A stretch of DNA of 64,000 nt from M3007 sp046329435 (GCA_046329435.1 JAXLUR010000005.1:496001-560000), one strand, 5' to 3'; positions 16,711 to 26,351 are shown, counted from the first letter of the stretch. The notes: generated by a model from the sequence alone, not told the origin. Made by a program: numbers and translations.

Positions 16711-19458
16711 ATGAAAGATTTATCCGCCGTTTTCAACGCGCACCCTCAGTACATCGACACCTTGTACCACAACTGGCTGAATAATCCCGACAGTGTGGAA
16801 ACTGATTGGCAGGTGTTTTTCAAAGGTTTTGACTTTGCCCTGAGTGCGGCCAACGGCAGCAGCACGGGCAGCGGCGGCAGCAACGAGGCCGACCTGCACA
16901 AGGAATTCGGGGTGGTGGGTTTGATTTACGGCTATCGCGACCGCGGGCACATGCTCTCCACAACCAACCCGATCAAACCGCGCAAAGACCGCAAACCGCG
17001 CCTCGACCTGAGCGATTACGGCCTGAGCGAAGCCGATCTCGACCGCCGGTTTGCAGCCGGTTTCGAACTGGGCATGCCCAATGCGACCCTGCGCGAAATC
17101 GTCGAACGCCTGCAGAAAATCTATTGCGGCAATATCGGTTTTGAAAACGCCCACATCCACGACAAAGGCAGGCGGATGTGGCTGCGCGAAAAAGTGGAAC
17201 ACCGCAACCTGGCGCCCGATTACGGCTTCTCCATTGAAAAAAAGAAACGTATTCTGGAAAAACTGAACGGAGCGGTGGGTTTTGAGCAATTCCTGCACAC
17301 CAAATTCGTAGGTCAGAAGCGTTTTTCCATCGAAGGCGGCGAATCGACCATTCCTGCCATCGACGCAATCATCAATAAAGGCGCGGAAGAAGGCGACATG
17401 CCCGTGGAAGAAGTCATCATCGGCATGGCGCACCGCGGTCGCCTCAATGTGCTGGCCAATACGCTGGGCAAAACCTACGCCCAGATTTTTTCCGAGTTTG
17501 AAAGCAAAACCATCCCCGATCAGAGCTTCGGCTCCGGCGACGTGAAATACCACATGGGTTATTCGTCGCAGGTAACCGCCGCCAACGGCCGTTCGATGTA
17601 CCTCAAACTCCTGCCCAACCCCAGCCACCTCGAAGCCGTCGATCCCGTTGTGCAGGGCTTTGCACGCGCCAAGGCCGACATTCTGTACGGTTCTTTGTAC
17701 GACCGCATTTTGCCCATCCTCATTCACGGCGACGCCGCCGTGGCCGGCCAGGGCGTGGTGTACGAAACCATCCAGATGAGTCAGTTGCAGGGCTACTACA
17801 CCGGCGGCACCATCCACCTGGTGATCAACAACCAGATCGGTTTTACCACAGGCTGGGAAGATGGCCGCTCGAGTACCTACTGCACTTCGGTGGCGGAAGT
17901 GGTGCAGGCGCCGGTATTCCACGTCAATGGCGACGACCCCGAAGCCGTGGTGTACGCTGCCGAACTGGCGACCGAATACCGCCAGATGTTCAACTCCGAC
18001 GTGTTTATCGACATCGTGTGCTACCGCCGCTACGGCCACAACGAAAGCGACGAACCGCGTTTTACGCATCCGCACATCTGGAAAATCGTCGATCAGCACC
18101 CCAACCCGAGGGAGATTTACAACAATGTGCTGCTCAGTCGCGGCGATGTGGACGAGCAACTCGCCAAACACATGGAAGCACAGTTCCGCGCCGATCTGCA
18201 GGCCCGCCTCGACGAAGTGCGCCAGAACCCGTTGCCGTACAAATATCAGGAACCCGAGCTGGCCTGGAAATCCCTGAAAAAGACCATTGATCCGGCCGAT
18301 TTTGAACAAAGCCCCGAGACGGGCGTGCCCCGGGCGGTGATCGACAAACTGCTGCACCAGCTGACGAGCTTCCCCGAAGGCTTTCACCCGCTGCCACAGA
18401 TCGTCAAACTCAACGACGCCAAGAAACAACTCATCGAATCGGGCAAGATCGACTGGCAACTCGGCGAGCTCATGGCCTACGGCTCTATCCTGCTCGAGGG
18501 CCGCGATGTGCGCATGAGCGGCCAGGATGTGCGCCGCGGCACGTTCAGTCACCGCCACGCCACCCTGGTCGATGCGCATAATTTTATGGAAATCAACCGC
18601 CTCGACGGCCTTTCCGAACACCAGGGCAAGTTCCGTATATACAACTCGCTGCTCAGCGAATATGCCGTGCTGGGCTTCGAATACGGCTATTCGCTGGCCA
18701 CTCCCGACGCACTGGTGATCTGGGAAGCGCAATTCGGCGATTTTGTGAACGGCGCCGGCACGATCATCGACCAGTTTATCTACGCCAGCGAGGCCAAGTG
18801 GCACCGCATGAGTGGCCTGGTGATGCTGCTGCCGCACGGCTACGAAGGCCAGGGCCCCGAACACTCCTCGGCCCGCCTCGAACGATTCCTGCAGGGCTGC
18901 GCCGAATACAACGTGACGGTAGCCAATGTTACCTCGGCCAGCAACTTTTTCCACCTGCTGCGCCGCCAGCTGGCGCGGCCTTTCCGCAAGCCGCTCATCG
19001 TTATGTCGCCCAAATCGGGCCTGCGCGCACCCTACAACCTCGGCGACATCAGCGCCCTCGAAACCGGCAGCCGCTTCCAGGAAATCCTCGACGACACGAG
19101 CGCCGACCCGAAAAAAGTGAACAAACTGCTTGTGTGCACGGGCAAAGTGTACTACGACCTCGACAAGCGCCGTCAGGATGAAAAACGCGACGATGTCGCC
19201 ATCGTTCGCCTCGAACAGTTGTATCCTTTCCCGGAAAAACAGTTCGACGCCCTCCTGAAAAAGTATAAAAACGCCCGTCCGGTTTGGGTACAGGAAGAAC
19301 CCGCCAACATGGGCGCCTGGGCCTATCTGGCCGTTACCCAGCCGCAATACGGCTTCACCTGCATCAGCCGCCCGGCCGCTGCCAGCCCGGCTACGGGCTT
19401 CCCGAAAAAACACGAGAAGGAGCAGATGGAGATCGTGGAGCGGGCTTTTGCAGGGTAA
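16711..19458 (+). CDS. sucA: 2-oxoglutarate dehydrogenase E1 component
   Basis: 915 residues. The N-terminus holds the short helical YIDTLYHNWLNNPDSVETDWQVFFKGF docking segment. The thiamine diphosphate core follows with MAHRGRLNVLANTLGK, the HGDAAVAGQG cofactor motif and the NNQIGFTT loop, then the C-terminal transketolase-like region with LPHGYEGQGPEHSSARLERFLQ. It decarboxylates 2-oxoglutarate in the TCA cycle and passes the succinyl group to E2. sucB is not adjacent; a terminator follows at 19580-19626, so sucA seems to be transcribed alone here. Length is normal. A long open frame on the other strand is a codon-bias shadow. Confidence 0.96.
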   Translation: MKDLSAVFNAHPQYIDTLYHNWLNNPDSVETDWQVFFKGFDFALSAANGSSTGSGGSNEADLHKEFGVVGLIYGYRDRGHMLSTTNPIKPRKDRKPRLDLSDYGLSEADLDRRFAAGFELGMPNATLREIVERLQKIYCGNIGFENAHIHDKGRRMWLREKVEHRNLAPDYGFSIEKKKRILEKLNGAVGFEQFLHTKFVGQKRFSIEGGESTIPAIDAIINKGAEEGDMPVEEVIIGMAHRGRLNVLANTLGKTYAQIFSEFESKTIPDQSFGSGDVKYHMGYSSQVTAANGRSMYLKLLPNPSHLEAVDPVVQGFARAKADILYGSLYDRILPILIHGDAAVAGQGVVYETIQMSQLQGYYTGGTIHLVINNQIGFTTGWEDGRSSTYCTSVAEVVQAPVFHVNGDDPEAVVYAAELATEYRQMFNSDVFIDIVCYRRYGHNESDEPRFTHPHIWKIVDQHPNPREIYNNVLLSRGDVDEQLAKHMEAQFRADLQARLDEVRQNPLPYKYQEPELAWKSLKKTIDPADFEQSPETGVPRAVIDKLLHQLTSFPEGFHPLPQIVKLNDAKKQLIESGKIDWQLGELMAYGSILLEGRDVRMSGQDVRRGTFSHRHATLVDAHNFMEINRLDGLSEHQGKFRIYNSLLSEYAVLGFEYGYSLATPDALVIWEAQFGDFVNGAGTIIDQFIYASEAKWHRMSGLVMLLPHGYEGQGPEHSSARLERFLQGCAEYNVTVANVTSASNFFHLLRRQLARPFRKPLIVMSPKSGLRAPYNLGDISALETGSRFQEILDDTSADPKKVNKLLVCTGKVYYDLDKRRQDEKRDDVAIVRLEQLYPFPEKQFDALLKKYKNARPVWVQEEPANMGAWAYLAVTQPQYGFTCISRPAAASPATGFPKKHEKEQMEIVERAFAG

Positions 19459-19554
19459 GACAGGTTTTTTGTTGGACAGAATTTACAGGATTAACAAGAT
19501 AAAGACATCGGCTATTCCGAAAAATCCTGAAAATCCTGTCTAATAAAAACCTGT
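19459..19554. repeat. Imperfect inverted repeat, about 34-bp arms
   Basis: The left arm, from GACAGGTTTTTTGTTGGACAG to ACAGGATT (19459-19492), is repeated in reverse as AATCCTGAAAATCCTGTC...AAAACCTGTC (about 19521-19554). GACAGGATTTACAGGATT-like strings are known as dispersed intergenic repeats in many bacterial genomes. It lies between the sucA stop and its terminator. Confidence 0.65.
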
Positions 19555-19579
19555 CCAACAGGCCATACAATCGCCGGGC

Positions 19580-19626
19580 AAAAGAAGCGCCCGTTTCCGA
19601 TCTTTGCGGAGGCGGGCGCTTCTTTT
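19580..19626 (+). terminator. Strong terminator downstream of sucA
   Basis: AAAGAAGCGCCCG (19581-19593) pairs with CGGGCGCTTCTTT (19613-19625); the stem ends in a T-rich tail. Confidence 0.85.
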
Positions 19627-19653
19627 AACCCAAACACCCGCCTGCCGATCAAT

Positions 19654-20202
19654 ATGCCTTTGACTGATTTTGATTTCAGCAACCTCAAACGACGGGTCGA
19701 TCAATACAAGCAAATCCTGAACAACACCCAGCGCTACCGCGAAATGTGGCAGAGCGGCATGAAGGCGCTCATCAAGGATACTTTGCGGCAGGCCGCCGAA
19801 GCAGCGGGCCTCGGCTGTTCCATCGACGAGCGTTTCGACATCGCCAACCTGGAAACGGTCATTCTTTCACTGGGATCGAGCCACAGCGGCCTGGGCGAAT
19901 CGGTGGGCGACGACATGCGCCGCGACCTCGTCAAGCAAAACGGAGCCCTTGTGTATCAGCAGTTGTTCAACGGCAAAATACTGGTCGTCATCAACTACCC
20001 CTACATCGAAAAATACGGCCAGCCGCAACCGCCCAAACAGGTGGCCATCTACCGGCCCGACGAACTCAACCCGCAGCACTTCCTGCGCCACCTCGAAGAA
20101 TTTGTCACCGAAATCACCAACTGGGAGGATTTTGACGACGATCAGCCCTCGACCCACCAGCAAATCGGGTTCAAAGTGCGCCAGGAAACCCCTGCCGGCT
20201 GA
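19654..20202 (+). CDS. Hypothetical cytoplasmic protein, 182 aa
   Basis: Starts at the ATG at 19654 (MPLTDFDFSNLKRRVDQYKQILNN). Mixed alpha/beta composition, with a helical N-terminal third and a central beta segment (GKILVVINYPYIEKYG). No signal, membrane segment or known motif. It lies 28 bases after the sucA terminator and 85 bases before a two-helix membrane protein. I do not recognise the family. Confidence 0.6.
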   Translation: MPLTDFDFSNLKRRVDQYKQILNNTQRYREMWQSGMKALIKDTLRQAAEAAGLGCSIDERFDIANLETVILSLGSSHSGLGESVGDDMRRDLVKQNGALVYQQLFNGKILVVINYPYIEKYGQPQPPKQVAIYRPDELNPQHFLRHLEEFVTEITNWEDFDDDQPSTHQQIGFKVRQETPAG

Positions 20203-20287
20203 TTTTTTTTAACTTCCGCACCCCGGGCAGCCAACCCTTTGAGCATTTCATTCGTTTGTATGCACAGAAGCCATTCTGCAAAGCGCC

Positions 20288-20707
20288 ATGCTGTACCGCA
20301 AACCTGACGAATCCCCGCTCGACCGACTCGAACGCGAAGCCAACGACGAGTTTCGCCTGCTGGCCGAGCTGGGGCCCGCCGAATTCGCCTTCGAGCACCT
20401 GCTCGAATTGCGCGAACGGGCGCGGCGCAGGCTGCAATTGTTCGACCGCCGCCAACGCCTGGCCATGTGGCTGGGCGCTACCGCCTCGGGCTGGGTGATG
20501 CTGTCGTTCGCTTTCGGGGCTTTCCGGCTGTTTTGGCTCATGCTGGCGGCCGGGTCGGCCGGCGCCGCCTGTTTTTTCGCTTTCTTTTACCTGATCATGA
20601 TTCAAAAAAGACGCTTCGACAGCAGGGGAGAACTCGATTTCACCCTGCGCTCCATCGAAGACGAATTGCGCCGGCGCAGCGAACGCCAGCGAAAAACGAA
20701 TCATTGA
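20288..20707 (+). CDS. Small membrane protein, two transmembrane helices
   Basis: 139 residues. A charged N-terminal segment rich in Glu/Arg (about 1-55, likely a coiled helix) is followed by two hydrophobic segments (about 60-80 and 85-105: GWVMLSFAFGAF and FWLMLAAGSAGAACFFAFF) and a basic C-terminal tail. Both ends probably face the cytoplasm. No family recognised. It is 67 bases ahead of the serine hydrolase gene. Confidence 0.55.
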   Translation: MLYRKPDESPLDRLEREANDEFRLLAELGPAEFAFEHLLELRERARRRLQLFDRRQRLAMWLGATASGWVMLSFAFGAFRLFWLMLAAGSAGAACFFAFFYLIMIQKRRFDSRGELDFTLRSIEDELRRRSERQRKTNH

Positions 20708-20774
20708 TCCTCTTCCGCTTTTTCTCGTTTACAGGCGCTTTTTTCATCTTTGCGTACAACTGAAACGCAAAGCT

Positions 20775-22301
20775 ATGATTCGACTCTCCCTTTTCCCTGT
20801 CCTTCTGCTAACGCTGCACGGCGCCCTTTTTTCCCAAAACAAACTCGATGTCTTTTTGCGCGACAGCCTCGACCGCTACACCGAACGCGCACTGACGCGC
20901 TGGCAAATCCCGGGTGCGGCCATCTGTGTTGTAAAAGACGGCAAAGTGCTGGTCGCCCAAGGTTATGGCGTACGCGAACTGGGCCGCCCGGAACGTGTGG
21001 ATGCCAACACCCTGTTCGAAATCGGGTCCAATACCAAGGCGTTTACCGGCACTACCCTTGCCCTGCTCGAACATGACCGGGCATGCAGCCTCAACGACAA
21101 GGTGCAACGCTGGCTGCCCTGGTTTTCCATGCGCGACGAGTGGGTGGCCCGCGACCTGAGCCTGACCGATATCCTTTGTCACCGCATCGGCATGGAAACC
21201 TTTCAGGGGGATTTTACCTACTGGACCTCCGACCTGAGCAGCCGGCAGGTGATTGAAAAATTCGGGTTGATGACACCCCAATACGGATTCCGCAGCCGCT
21301 GGGGCTATACCAATGCGGGTTTTGTCATCGCCGGCGCCTGCACAGCGGCCATCAGCGGAGAAAGCTGGGGCGCCACCGTCGAAAAACGCATTTTCAAGCC
21401 GCTCGACATGCGCCGCACCGTGGCCTATGCGGCCGATTTTGCCAAAGCCGACAACATCGCCCAGCCGCACACGGTGATCGAAGGCCGCTGCCAGCGCATC
21501 CCTATTGCCATGATCGACAACCTGGCCCCCGCAGGCAGCATCGGCTCTTCGGTCAACGACCTCAGCCATTGGGCGATCGCCCAACTCGACGATGGCCGCT
21601 ACGATGGCCGCGAGGTGTTGCCCGCCAATGTCATTGCCCGCACCCGCCAGCCCCGCTCGATCATCGGCCGCAGTCAGCAGCCTTTCAACAAGGGACATTA
21701 CCAGTTGTACGGACTGGGCTGGATGCTCGAAGACTATGAGGGCCGCGAAATCGTGTCGCACACGGGCGGGGTCAATGGCTACGTCACCAGCGTTACGCTC
21801 GTGCCGGAGGAAAAACTGGGCATTATTGTTTTGACCAATACGGATGAAAACGCCTTTTTCGAGTCGGTCAAATGGGAAATCCTGGATGCCGCCCTTAACC
21901 TGCCATACCGCGACTACGACCGCTTGTTTCACGAAAGCGTCGCGCAGCAGGAGGCCGAGACCAACCGCGAAATCGCCGAATGGCGCGATACCGTGGCCAT
22001 GAAAATGCCGCCGGCGTTTGAACTGTCGCGCTATGCCGGGCGTTATGACAACCCGGTATATGGCTGGATAGATATTTCCGTATCGGGCGCCGACCAGTTG
22101 CTCATGCGTTTCGAACACCACCCTGCCCTGAGCGCCCGGCTGGAATGCCTGGGCGGCAATTTTTTCCTGTGTACTTACAGCGACCCCATTATGGGCGTTA
22201 AACCGATCCATTTCCGCACCGATGACAAACAGGTAACCGGTTTTACCCTGCGTGTCAATGATTTTGTGGAATTTACCCCCTACGAATTTGTCAAAAAATA
22301 G
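20775..22301 (+). CDS. Serine hydrolase, beta-lactamase/PBP class C family
   Basis: 508 residues. The signal peptide ends near residue 20 (ALFSQ). The active-site S85-x-x-K88 is in GSNTKAFTG, the second motif Y178-T-N180 in WGYTN, and the third H329-T-G-G in SHTGGVNG, the set for class C-like peptidases and esterases. The C-terminal 100 residues form a beta domain (YAGRYDNPVYGWIDISV) of the DUF3471 kind found in related D-aminopeptidases. It is periplasmic; hydrolysis of D-amino acid peptides or esters is the family range, and beta-lactam resistance is not implied. The methyltransferase gene starts 11 bases downstream. Confidence 0.9.
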   Translation: MIRLSLFPVLLLTLHGALFSQNKLDVFLRDSLDRYTERALTRWQIPGAAICVVKDGKVLVAQGYGVRELGRPERVDANTLFEIGSNTKAFTGTTLALLEHDRACSLNDKVQRWLPWFSMRDEWVARDLSLTDILCHRIGMETFQGDFTYWTSDLSSRQVIEKFGLMTPQYGFRSRWGYTNAGFVIAGACTAAISGESWGATVEKRIFKPLDMRRTVAYAADFAKADNIAQPHTVIEGRCQRIPIAMIDNLAPAGSIGSSVNDLSHWAIAQLDDGRYDGREVLPANVIARTRQPRSIIGRSQQPFNKGHYQLYGLGWMLEDYEGREIVSHTGGVNGYVTSVTLVPEEKLGIIVLTNTDENAFFESVKWEILDAALNLPYRDYDRLFHESVAQQEAETNREIAEWRDTVAMKMPPAFELSRYAGRYDNPVYGWIDISVSGADQLLMRFEHHPALSARLECLGGNFFLCTYSDPIMGVKPIHFRTDDKQVTGFTLRVNDFVEFTPYEFVKK

Positions 22302-22312
22302 CCCGGCCCGCC

Positions 22313-23470
22313 ATGTCCCTATCCCGGTTTATCCAACTTTTCGAACAGGCTTTCCACGAAGGCGCCCTGCTAAAATGTACCCTGAGCCGCCCGACCTCTG
22401 CTGCGGAGCCCGAGCTGAAAAATATATACCTGCGCCGGGTAGCGCTGAAAAAAGGGCCGCACGTGGCGTTCAATTTCCGCTTTAAAACCCGCGACGAGGT
22501 CAAAAACTTTGCCCTCCCCGACGCGCTCGCCCAACTGAAGAGCCTCCTGGGCGCGGCCTGGCTCAATGCCGATCTTTTTACTACGGGGCAGGATGCCACG
22601 CTTTCTTTTTCCAAAAACGGCGAGGCGATGCTCCAGCTCAAAAAAGCGTCGCAAACCGCCGCGCCCGATACCCGCCACGACCGTTCCAAAAACCGCCTGT
22701 TGTCAACCGGCTCGTCGTGGCTGCGGGCGCAAGGCATCACCAATGCGCAGGGCGAAGTGTTGCCCACCGCCCAGGATAAATGGCGGCAGATCAACAAATT
22801 CCTCGAAACCATCGACGCCCTGCTTAAAAGCCATCCGCTGCCCCCTGATGCCCGCATCGCCGACATGGGCTCGGGCAAGGGCTACCTGACTTTTGCCTTG
22901 TAGGATTACCTGACGCAGAAACCGGGTATGCAGCCGCAGGTCACGGGTATCGAACTGCGCCCCGCCTTGGTCGAATTTTGCAACAAAACCGCCCGCGAAG
23001 CGGGTTTTGAAGGCCTGCATTTTGTCGCCGAAGACATAGCGAACTACCACCCCGACCGCCTCGATTTGCTGATTGCCCTCCATGCCTGCGACACGGCCAC
23101 CGACCTCGCGCTGGCCAAAGGCATACACGGCAAAGCCTCGATCATCGTGGTGGCCCCCTGCTGCCACAAACAGGTCAGGGCCGAGATGCACCCGCACAAT
23201 GAAATGGCGCCCTTGCTGCGGCACGGTATTCTGGAAGAACGGCAGGCGGAAATTCTGACCGACGGCATACGGGCCCTCCTGCTCGAATCGCAAGGCTACC
23301 GCACCCAGGTGTTCGAGTTTATTTCTACCGAACATACCGCCAAAAACGTGATGATCACCGCCGTAGGCGGCCCCAGGGAAGCCCGGCGGGAAAACGAAGC
23401 GCTGGAAAAAGTACGGGCCCTCAAATCGGGGTTCGGCATCGGAGAACACTACCTGGAAAAACTCCTCTAG
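22313..23470 (+). pseudogene. Class I SAM-dependent methyltransferase broken by one in-frame TAG
   Basis: One reading frame runs 22313-23470 except for a TAG at 22901-22903. The first half (196 residues) has an N-terminal domain and ends in SAM motif I DMGSGKGYLTFAL; the next in-frame residues are DYL, then VTGIELRPALVEFCN, LIALHACDTATD and PCCHKQ, as expected for the family. One base change from TAT or TAC (Tyr, which homologues tend to have here) would explain it. No other damage is visible. It could be a young pseudogene, a base error or a readthrough site. The two halves as separate ORFs (22313-22903 and 22928-23470) are unlikely to fold independently. The HACDTATD and PCCH motifs suggest a METTL25/GSTCD-like branch (Methyltransf_32-like). 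Confidence 0.8.
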
Positions 23471-23838
23471 GCCTGCTGTCGCGGGATCTCGTCGATCGAC
23501 ATAAAAGTCAGTTTCCCTTTTTCCCGACCGATGCGGATCATGTCGTCTGCGCCTTTCGAGGCGCCGCCGATTCGCAGCACGGCGTCCACCTTGTCGAGCA
23601 GGCGGATGGCCACGGGGTGGAAAATGTCATTAAAAACAGCATCGCCAAGCCGGACAGAGCCAGCGGTTTCAATAAGCGGCAGCGCAAACCACTCGCCGAG
23701 TACCGGCAAATGGCCCATTCGATAGAGATCGAGCGCTACGCGGTTCATGTGCTCCACGTTGGCGGCAATACGTTCGGGCTGGTCGTCGGTACCCGAACGG
23801 TAGGGGCCGGCGACAAGAATGAGCAGGGGAGTTGTCAT
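23467..23838 (-). CDS. DUF4406 / nucleoside 2-deoxyribosyltransferase-like protein
   Basis: 123 residues. VAGPYRSGTDDQPERIAANVEHMNRVALDLYRMGHLPVLGEW near the N-terminus is the Rossmann-like opening shared with DUF4406 and nucleoside deoxyribosyltransferases. The later VLRIGGASKGADDMI gives a second conserved block. Acts in the cytoplasm, probably on a nucleotide or nucleoside; the reaction is not known. Its 3' end overlaps the convergent methyltransferase frame by four bases. Confidence 0.72.
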   Translation of the reverse strand: MTTPLLILVAGPYRSGTDDQPERIAANVEHMNRVALDLYRMGHLPVLGEWFALPLIETAGSVRLGDAVFNDIFHPVAIRLLDKVDAVLRIGGASKGADDMIRIGREKGKLTFMSIDEIPRQQA

Positions 23839-23869
23839 GTGTGGAAAAGGGAGGTGAAAACTATTTGGG

Positions 23870-25075
23870 TTATTTTTTATCGTAAAATTTGTACAAAACC
23901 CAGGCCCTGACGCCGATCAGTACGGGGACGAGTAACAGGAGCGCGCTGACACTCAGCAGCGCGAGCGTACCGTACCCTTGCATCAAAACGGGAAGCAACA
24001 GCAAAACGAGCCCCAGCGCGATCAGCCAGCGCGACACCGGCCGGATGTAGGAACGATCTTCTTCCTCCTCTTCCATGACGGCCGTAATGCCGACGATCGA
24101 AAACAGGATGACGGAAAGCGAAACAAAAAACATCCAGGCCAGTACGGGCGAAACATCGCCGTCGATTTCTGCGAGCAGCACTTTGAGGCAGGCGCCGACG
24201 GCACTCATGGCGGCGAGCAGCGGAAAGTGCAGAAAGGTCAGCCATTGGTAATGGCGATAGGACTTTTTGGCCTCCTGCTCGCTCGTCATGTCGAAATACA
24301 GGCTCCACAGCAGAAAAGCGATAAGAATGGCGAGGATAAAGGCTGCCCAGGCTTCCGGCCGCTTGTCTTTTACCTCGGCTACGCCGTTGACGGTGCTCAG
24401 GATGCTTTCCGCCAGCACAATGATGGTGAACAGCCCGAACCGCTCCACGATAGCGGCGGATGCCGAAAAAACCTGCCCGCGTTGTTTCAGCACGCCGACA
24501 ATTGTCCGCGCGCCCGTCAGCGAGGGGCTCAGGTTGAGCAACAAAACGCCGATCCACAACCAGATCGCCGTTTCAGGGCCGGTGAAAATCGACACGAGGA
24601 GCAAACCCAGCCCGATGCTGTAATTGACCGTGTAAAAAATATTGAATACACGGTGAGAGGGGTCGTAAAGCCCCACACTCCACCATAGATAAATGATCAC
24701 GACCTGCACCACGCTGAACGCCACGGCAAACCCCTGATGATGTCCTTCGAACACGTCTTTCAACGTAATGGCGACGGCCGCGACGGCCAGCATTTGCCAG
24801 AACGTCAGCAGGCGGGTGCGAATGCTGTCGCTTCCGTGCAGATCGTAGTACTGGCTGCCGTTGACCCATGACCAAAAAACCAGGCAGAACAACAGAAAAG
24901 AAAAACCGAGGCTGCCCCAGCCGGGGTGGCTGGCAATGTGGTGGGTCAACTGGCCGATAGCCGCTACGTACACCAGGTCGTAGAACAGTTCGAGCCAGCT
25001 GATTTTTCGCTCGTTTTTCCGGTCGTCAAAATTTTGCGGAGGCCCCCACCAGGAGGGCGCTTTGTGCGCTGTCAT
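23870..25075 (-). CDS. Low temperature requirement protein A (LtrA) family membrane protein
   Basis: 401 residues. The opening VSWLELFYDLVYVAAIGQLTHH is the family signature (WxELFyDLvfV), followed by about ten hydrophobic helices across the whole length. It is an inner-membrane protein; the name comes from Listeria growth at low temperature, and the molecular role is unknown. It ends 31 bases upstream of the DUF4406 gene on the same strand. Confidence 0.88.
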   Translation of the reverse strand: MTAHKAPSWWGPPQNFDDRKNERKISWLELFYDLVYVAAIGQLTHHIASHPGWGSLGFSFLLFCLVFWSWVNGSQYYDLHGSDSIRTRLLTFWQMLAVAAVAITLKDVFEGHHQGFAVAFSVVQVVIIYLWWSVGLYDPSHRVFNIFYTVNYSIGLGLLLVSIFTGPETAIWLWIGVLLLNLSPSLTGARTIVGVLKQRGQVFSASAAIVERFGLFTIIVLAESILSTVNGVAEVKDKRPEAWAAFILAILIAFLLWSLYFDMTSEQEAKKSYRHYQWLTFLHFPLLAAMSAVGACLKVLLAEIDGDVSPVLAWMFFVSLSVILFSIVGITAVMEEEEEDRSYIRPVSRWLIALGLVLLLLPVLMQGYGTLALLSVSALLLLVPVLIGVRAWVLYKFYDKK

Positions 25076-25145
25076 GCAAAGGATTTAGCAGTATAACAAG
25101 GATGTTGCCAGGGTAAAGGAACTGCCGCCGACACACTCTACAAAT

Positions 25146-26210
25146 TCAAATATTGAAAATGGTGATCCGGAAAACGGTCGAGCCCGATTTTACAACCGAG
25201 CTGGCGATCAGCAGTTTGCCTTCATCGAAAAACAGATGAAAAGCACTGGCGGCATCGGTTATGCTGGCGGCCAGGTCTTCAGGAATGGGAAGCGTTTTGG
25301 TGATCTGGAGCGACGGGTAGCTGATTACATCGACTCCTGTGTCCGACAGTCCGTAAATTGTAACCCCCGCATCGTCGATGGCTGTGGCAATGTAAGATTT
25401 TGGCAAGGAAGCACTTATGCCCAGGCTGGACAAGGCGTGCACGTGCTGGCCGCTGATGAAAAAATCCGCATTTCCTGAAAAACTGACATTGCTGGCGCTG
25501 AAGTTGTCCACCTGGTTATTGCTCAGCGTACTGAGCACATTGCCTTGCGCGTCGAACAAATCGAGGCTGATGCCATCGGGCAGGTTATTGCCGCCGTTGC
25601 CGAGCGAAACCACGGCCGTGTTGTTGCCTTTTTGGAAACAGTAGGCGACTACATTGTTGTCGATGCCCTGGCTCTGTGCGACGAACGACCGGGTCAGCCT
25701 GTTGAAGGAGCGAATACCCCGGTCTTCGGCTGAAAACGTATTTACCGGGCTGATAAACAGCAGGTTGGCGTTGTTGGAGCCGATGGTGTTGATGAAAAAG
25801 GCGACGGTGTCGGGAAAAACCTGAAAGGAATCGGTTGTCATCAGGGTAAGCGGATCCAGCACATATATTTTTTTACTGACGCCGACATACAGTTCCCGCT
25901 GGCCGCCGGCTGCTCCCAGACAGGCCTGCGCGGAGTTCACATACAGGCCGAGGTCCCTCTGCCGGAGCACCGACCGGGCGCTGTAATCATAACTGATTGC
26001 CGTGGAATTGGCTGTGCCGCCCAAAAAATAGAGCCTGTCGTTGGCGGGGTCGGACACGATCGTAGCCCTCGGAGCGTTTCCCGGCAGCGAACTCGCCTGA
26101 AAGTGCTCATAAGGCGTGTCGGAAGGGTCGGGGTTGTCGTTTTTTTTGCAGGAGGCAAGTAGCAAAATCAGGAGACTGCTCCAGGAAAGGAGCCGGGCGG
26201 ATATTGGCAT
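25146..26210 (-). CDS. Lipoprotein, probably beta-propeller-like
   Basis: 354 residues. The signal MPISARLLSWSSLLILLLASC gives a lipidated cysteine near residue 21, followed by KKNDNPDPSDTP. The rest is beta-rich with repeated turns such as FLGGTANSTAI, ELYVGVSKKIYVLDP and NANLLFISPVN, which resembles six- or seven-bladed propellers found on Bacteroidota surfaces. No catalytic motif. The fold is inferred from the pattern only. Confidence 0.6.
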   Translation of the reverse strand: MPISARLLSWSSLLILLLASCKKNDNPDPSDTPYEHFQASSLPGNAPRATIVSDPANDRLYFLGGTANSTAISYDYSARSVLRQRDLGLYVNSAQACLGAAGGQRELYVGVSKKIYVLDPLTLMTTDSFQVFPDTVAFFINTIGSNNANLLFISPVNTFSAEDRGIRSFNRLTRSFVAQSQGIDNNVVAYCFQKGNNTAVVSLGNGGNNLPDGISLDLFDAQGNVLSTLSNNQVDNFSASNVSFSGNADFFISGQHVHALSSLGISASLPKSYIATAIDDAGVTIYGLSDTGVDVISYPSLQITKTLPIPEDLAASITDAASAFHLFFDEGKLLIASSVVKSGSTVFRITIFNI

Positions 26211-26313
26211 AAGAGCAGATGGTTTCCAGTGTGAAAAGGTTGGGTGCGAATCCCCGAAAAGGTAAGGCGCCGCTGTTCAAAAACGGCCGGTTTTAACAAC
26301 CGCTGGTGTAAAA

Positions 26314-26351
26314 ACGCGGCAGGGCCGCCCTCAAAACGAGAGCGGCCCTGC
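26314..26351 (-). terminator. Terminator after the Cys-rich protein gene
   Basis: GCAGGGCCGC (26319-26328) and GCGGCCCTGC (26342-26351) are perfect 10-bp arms; read on - the stem is followed by CGCGTTTTT. Confidence 0.8.

Noticed and set aside
16720..19413. 897-residue open frame antisense to sucA
   Set aside because: It covers almost exactly the well supported sucA gene, has composition typical of a GC-rich shadow frame and no recognisable domain.
20808..22211. 467-residue - strand frame antisense to the serine hydrolase
   Set aside because: Catalytic motifs are on the + strand; the antisense frame shows none and is explained by codon bias.
22901..22903. The tRNA-like element as a suppressor of the TAG in the methyltransferase gene
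   Set aside because: An amber suppressor needs the anticodon CTA; the loop CTGTCTC offers no such triplet at positions 34-36.
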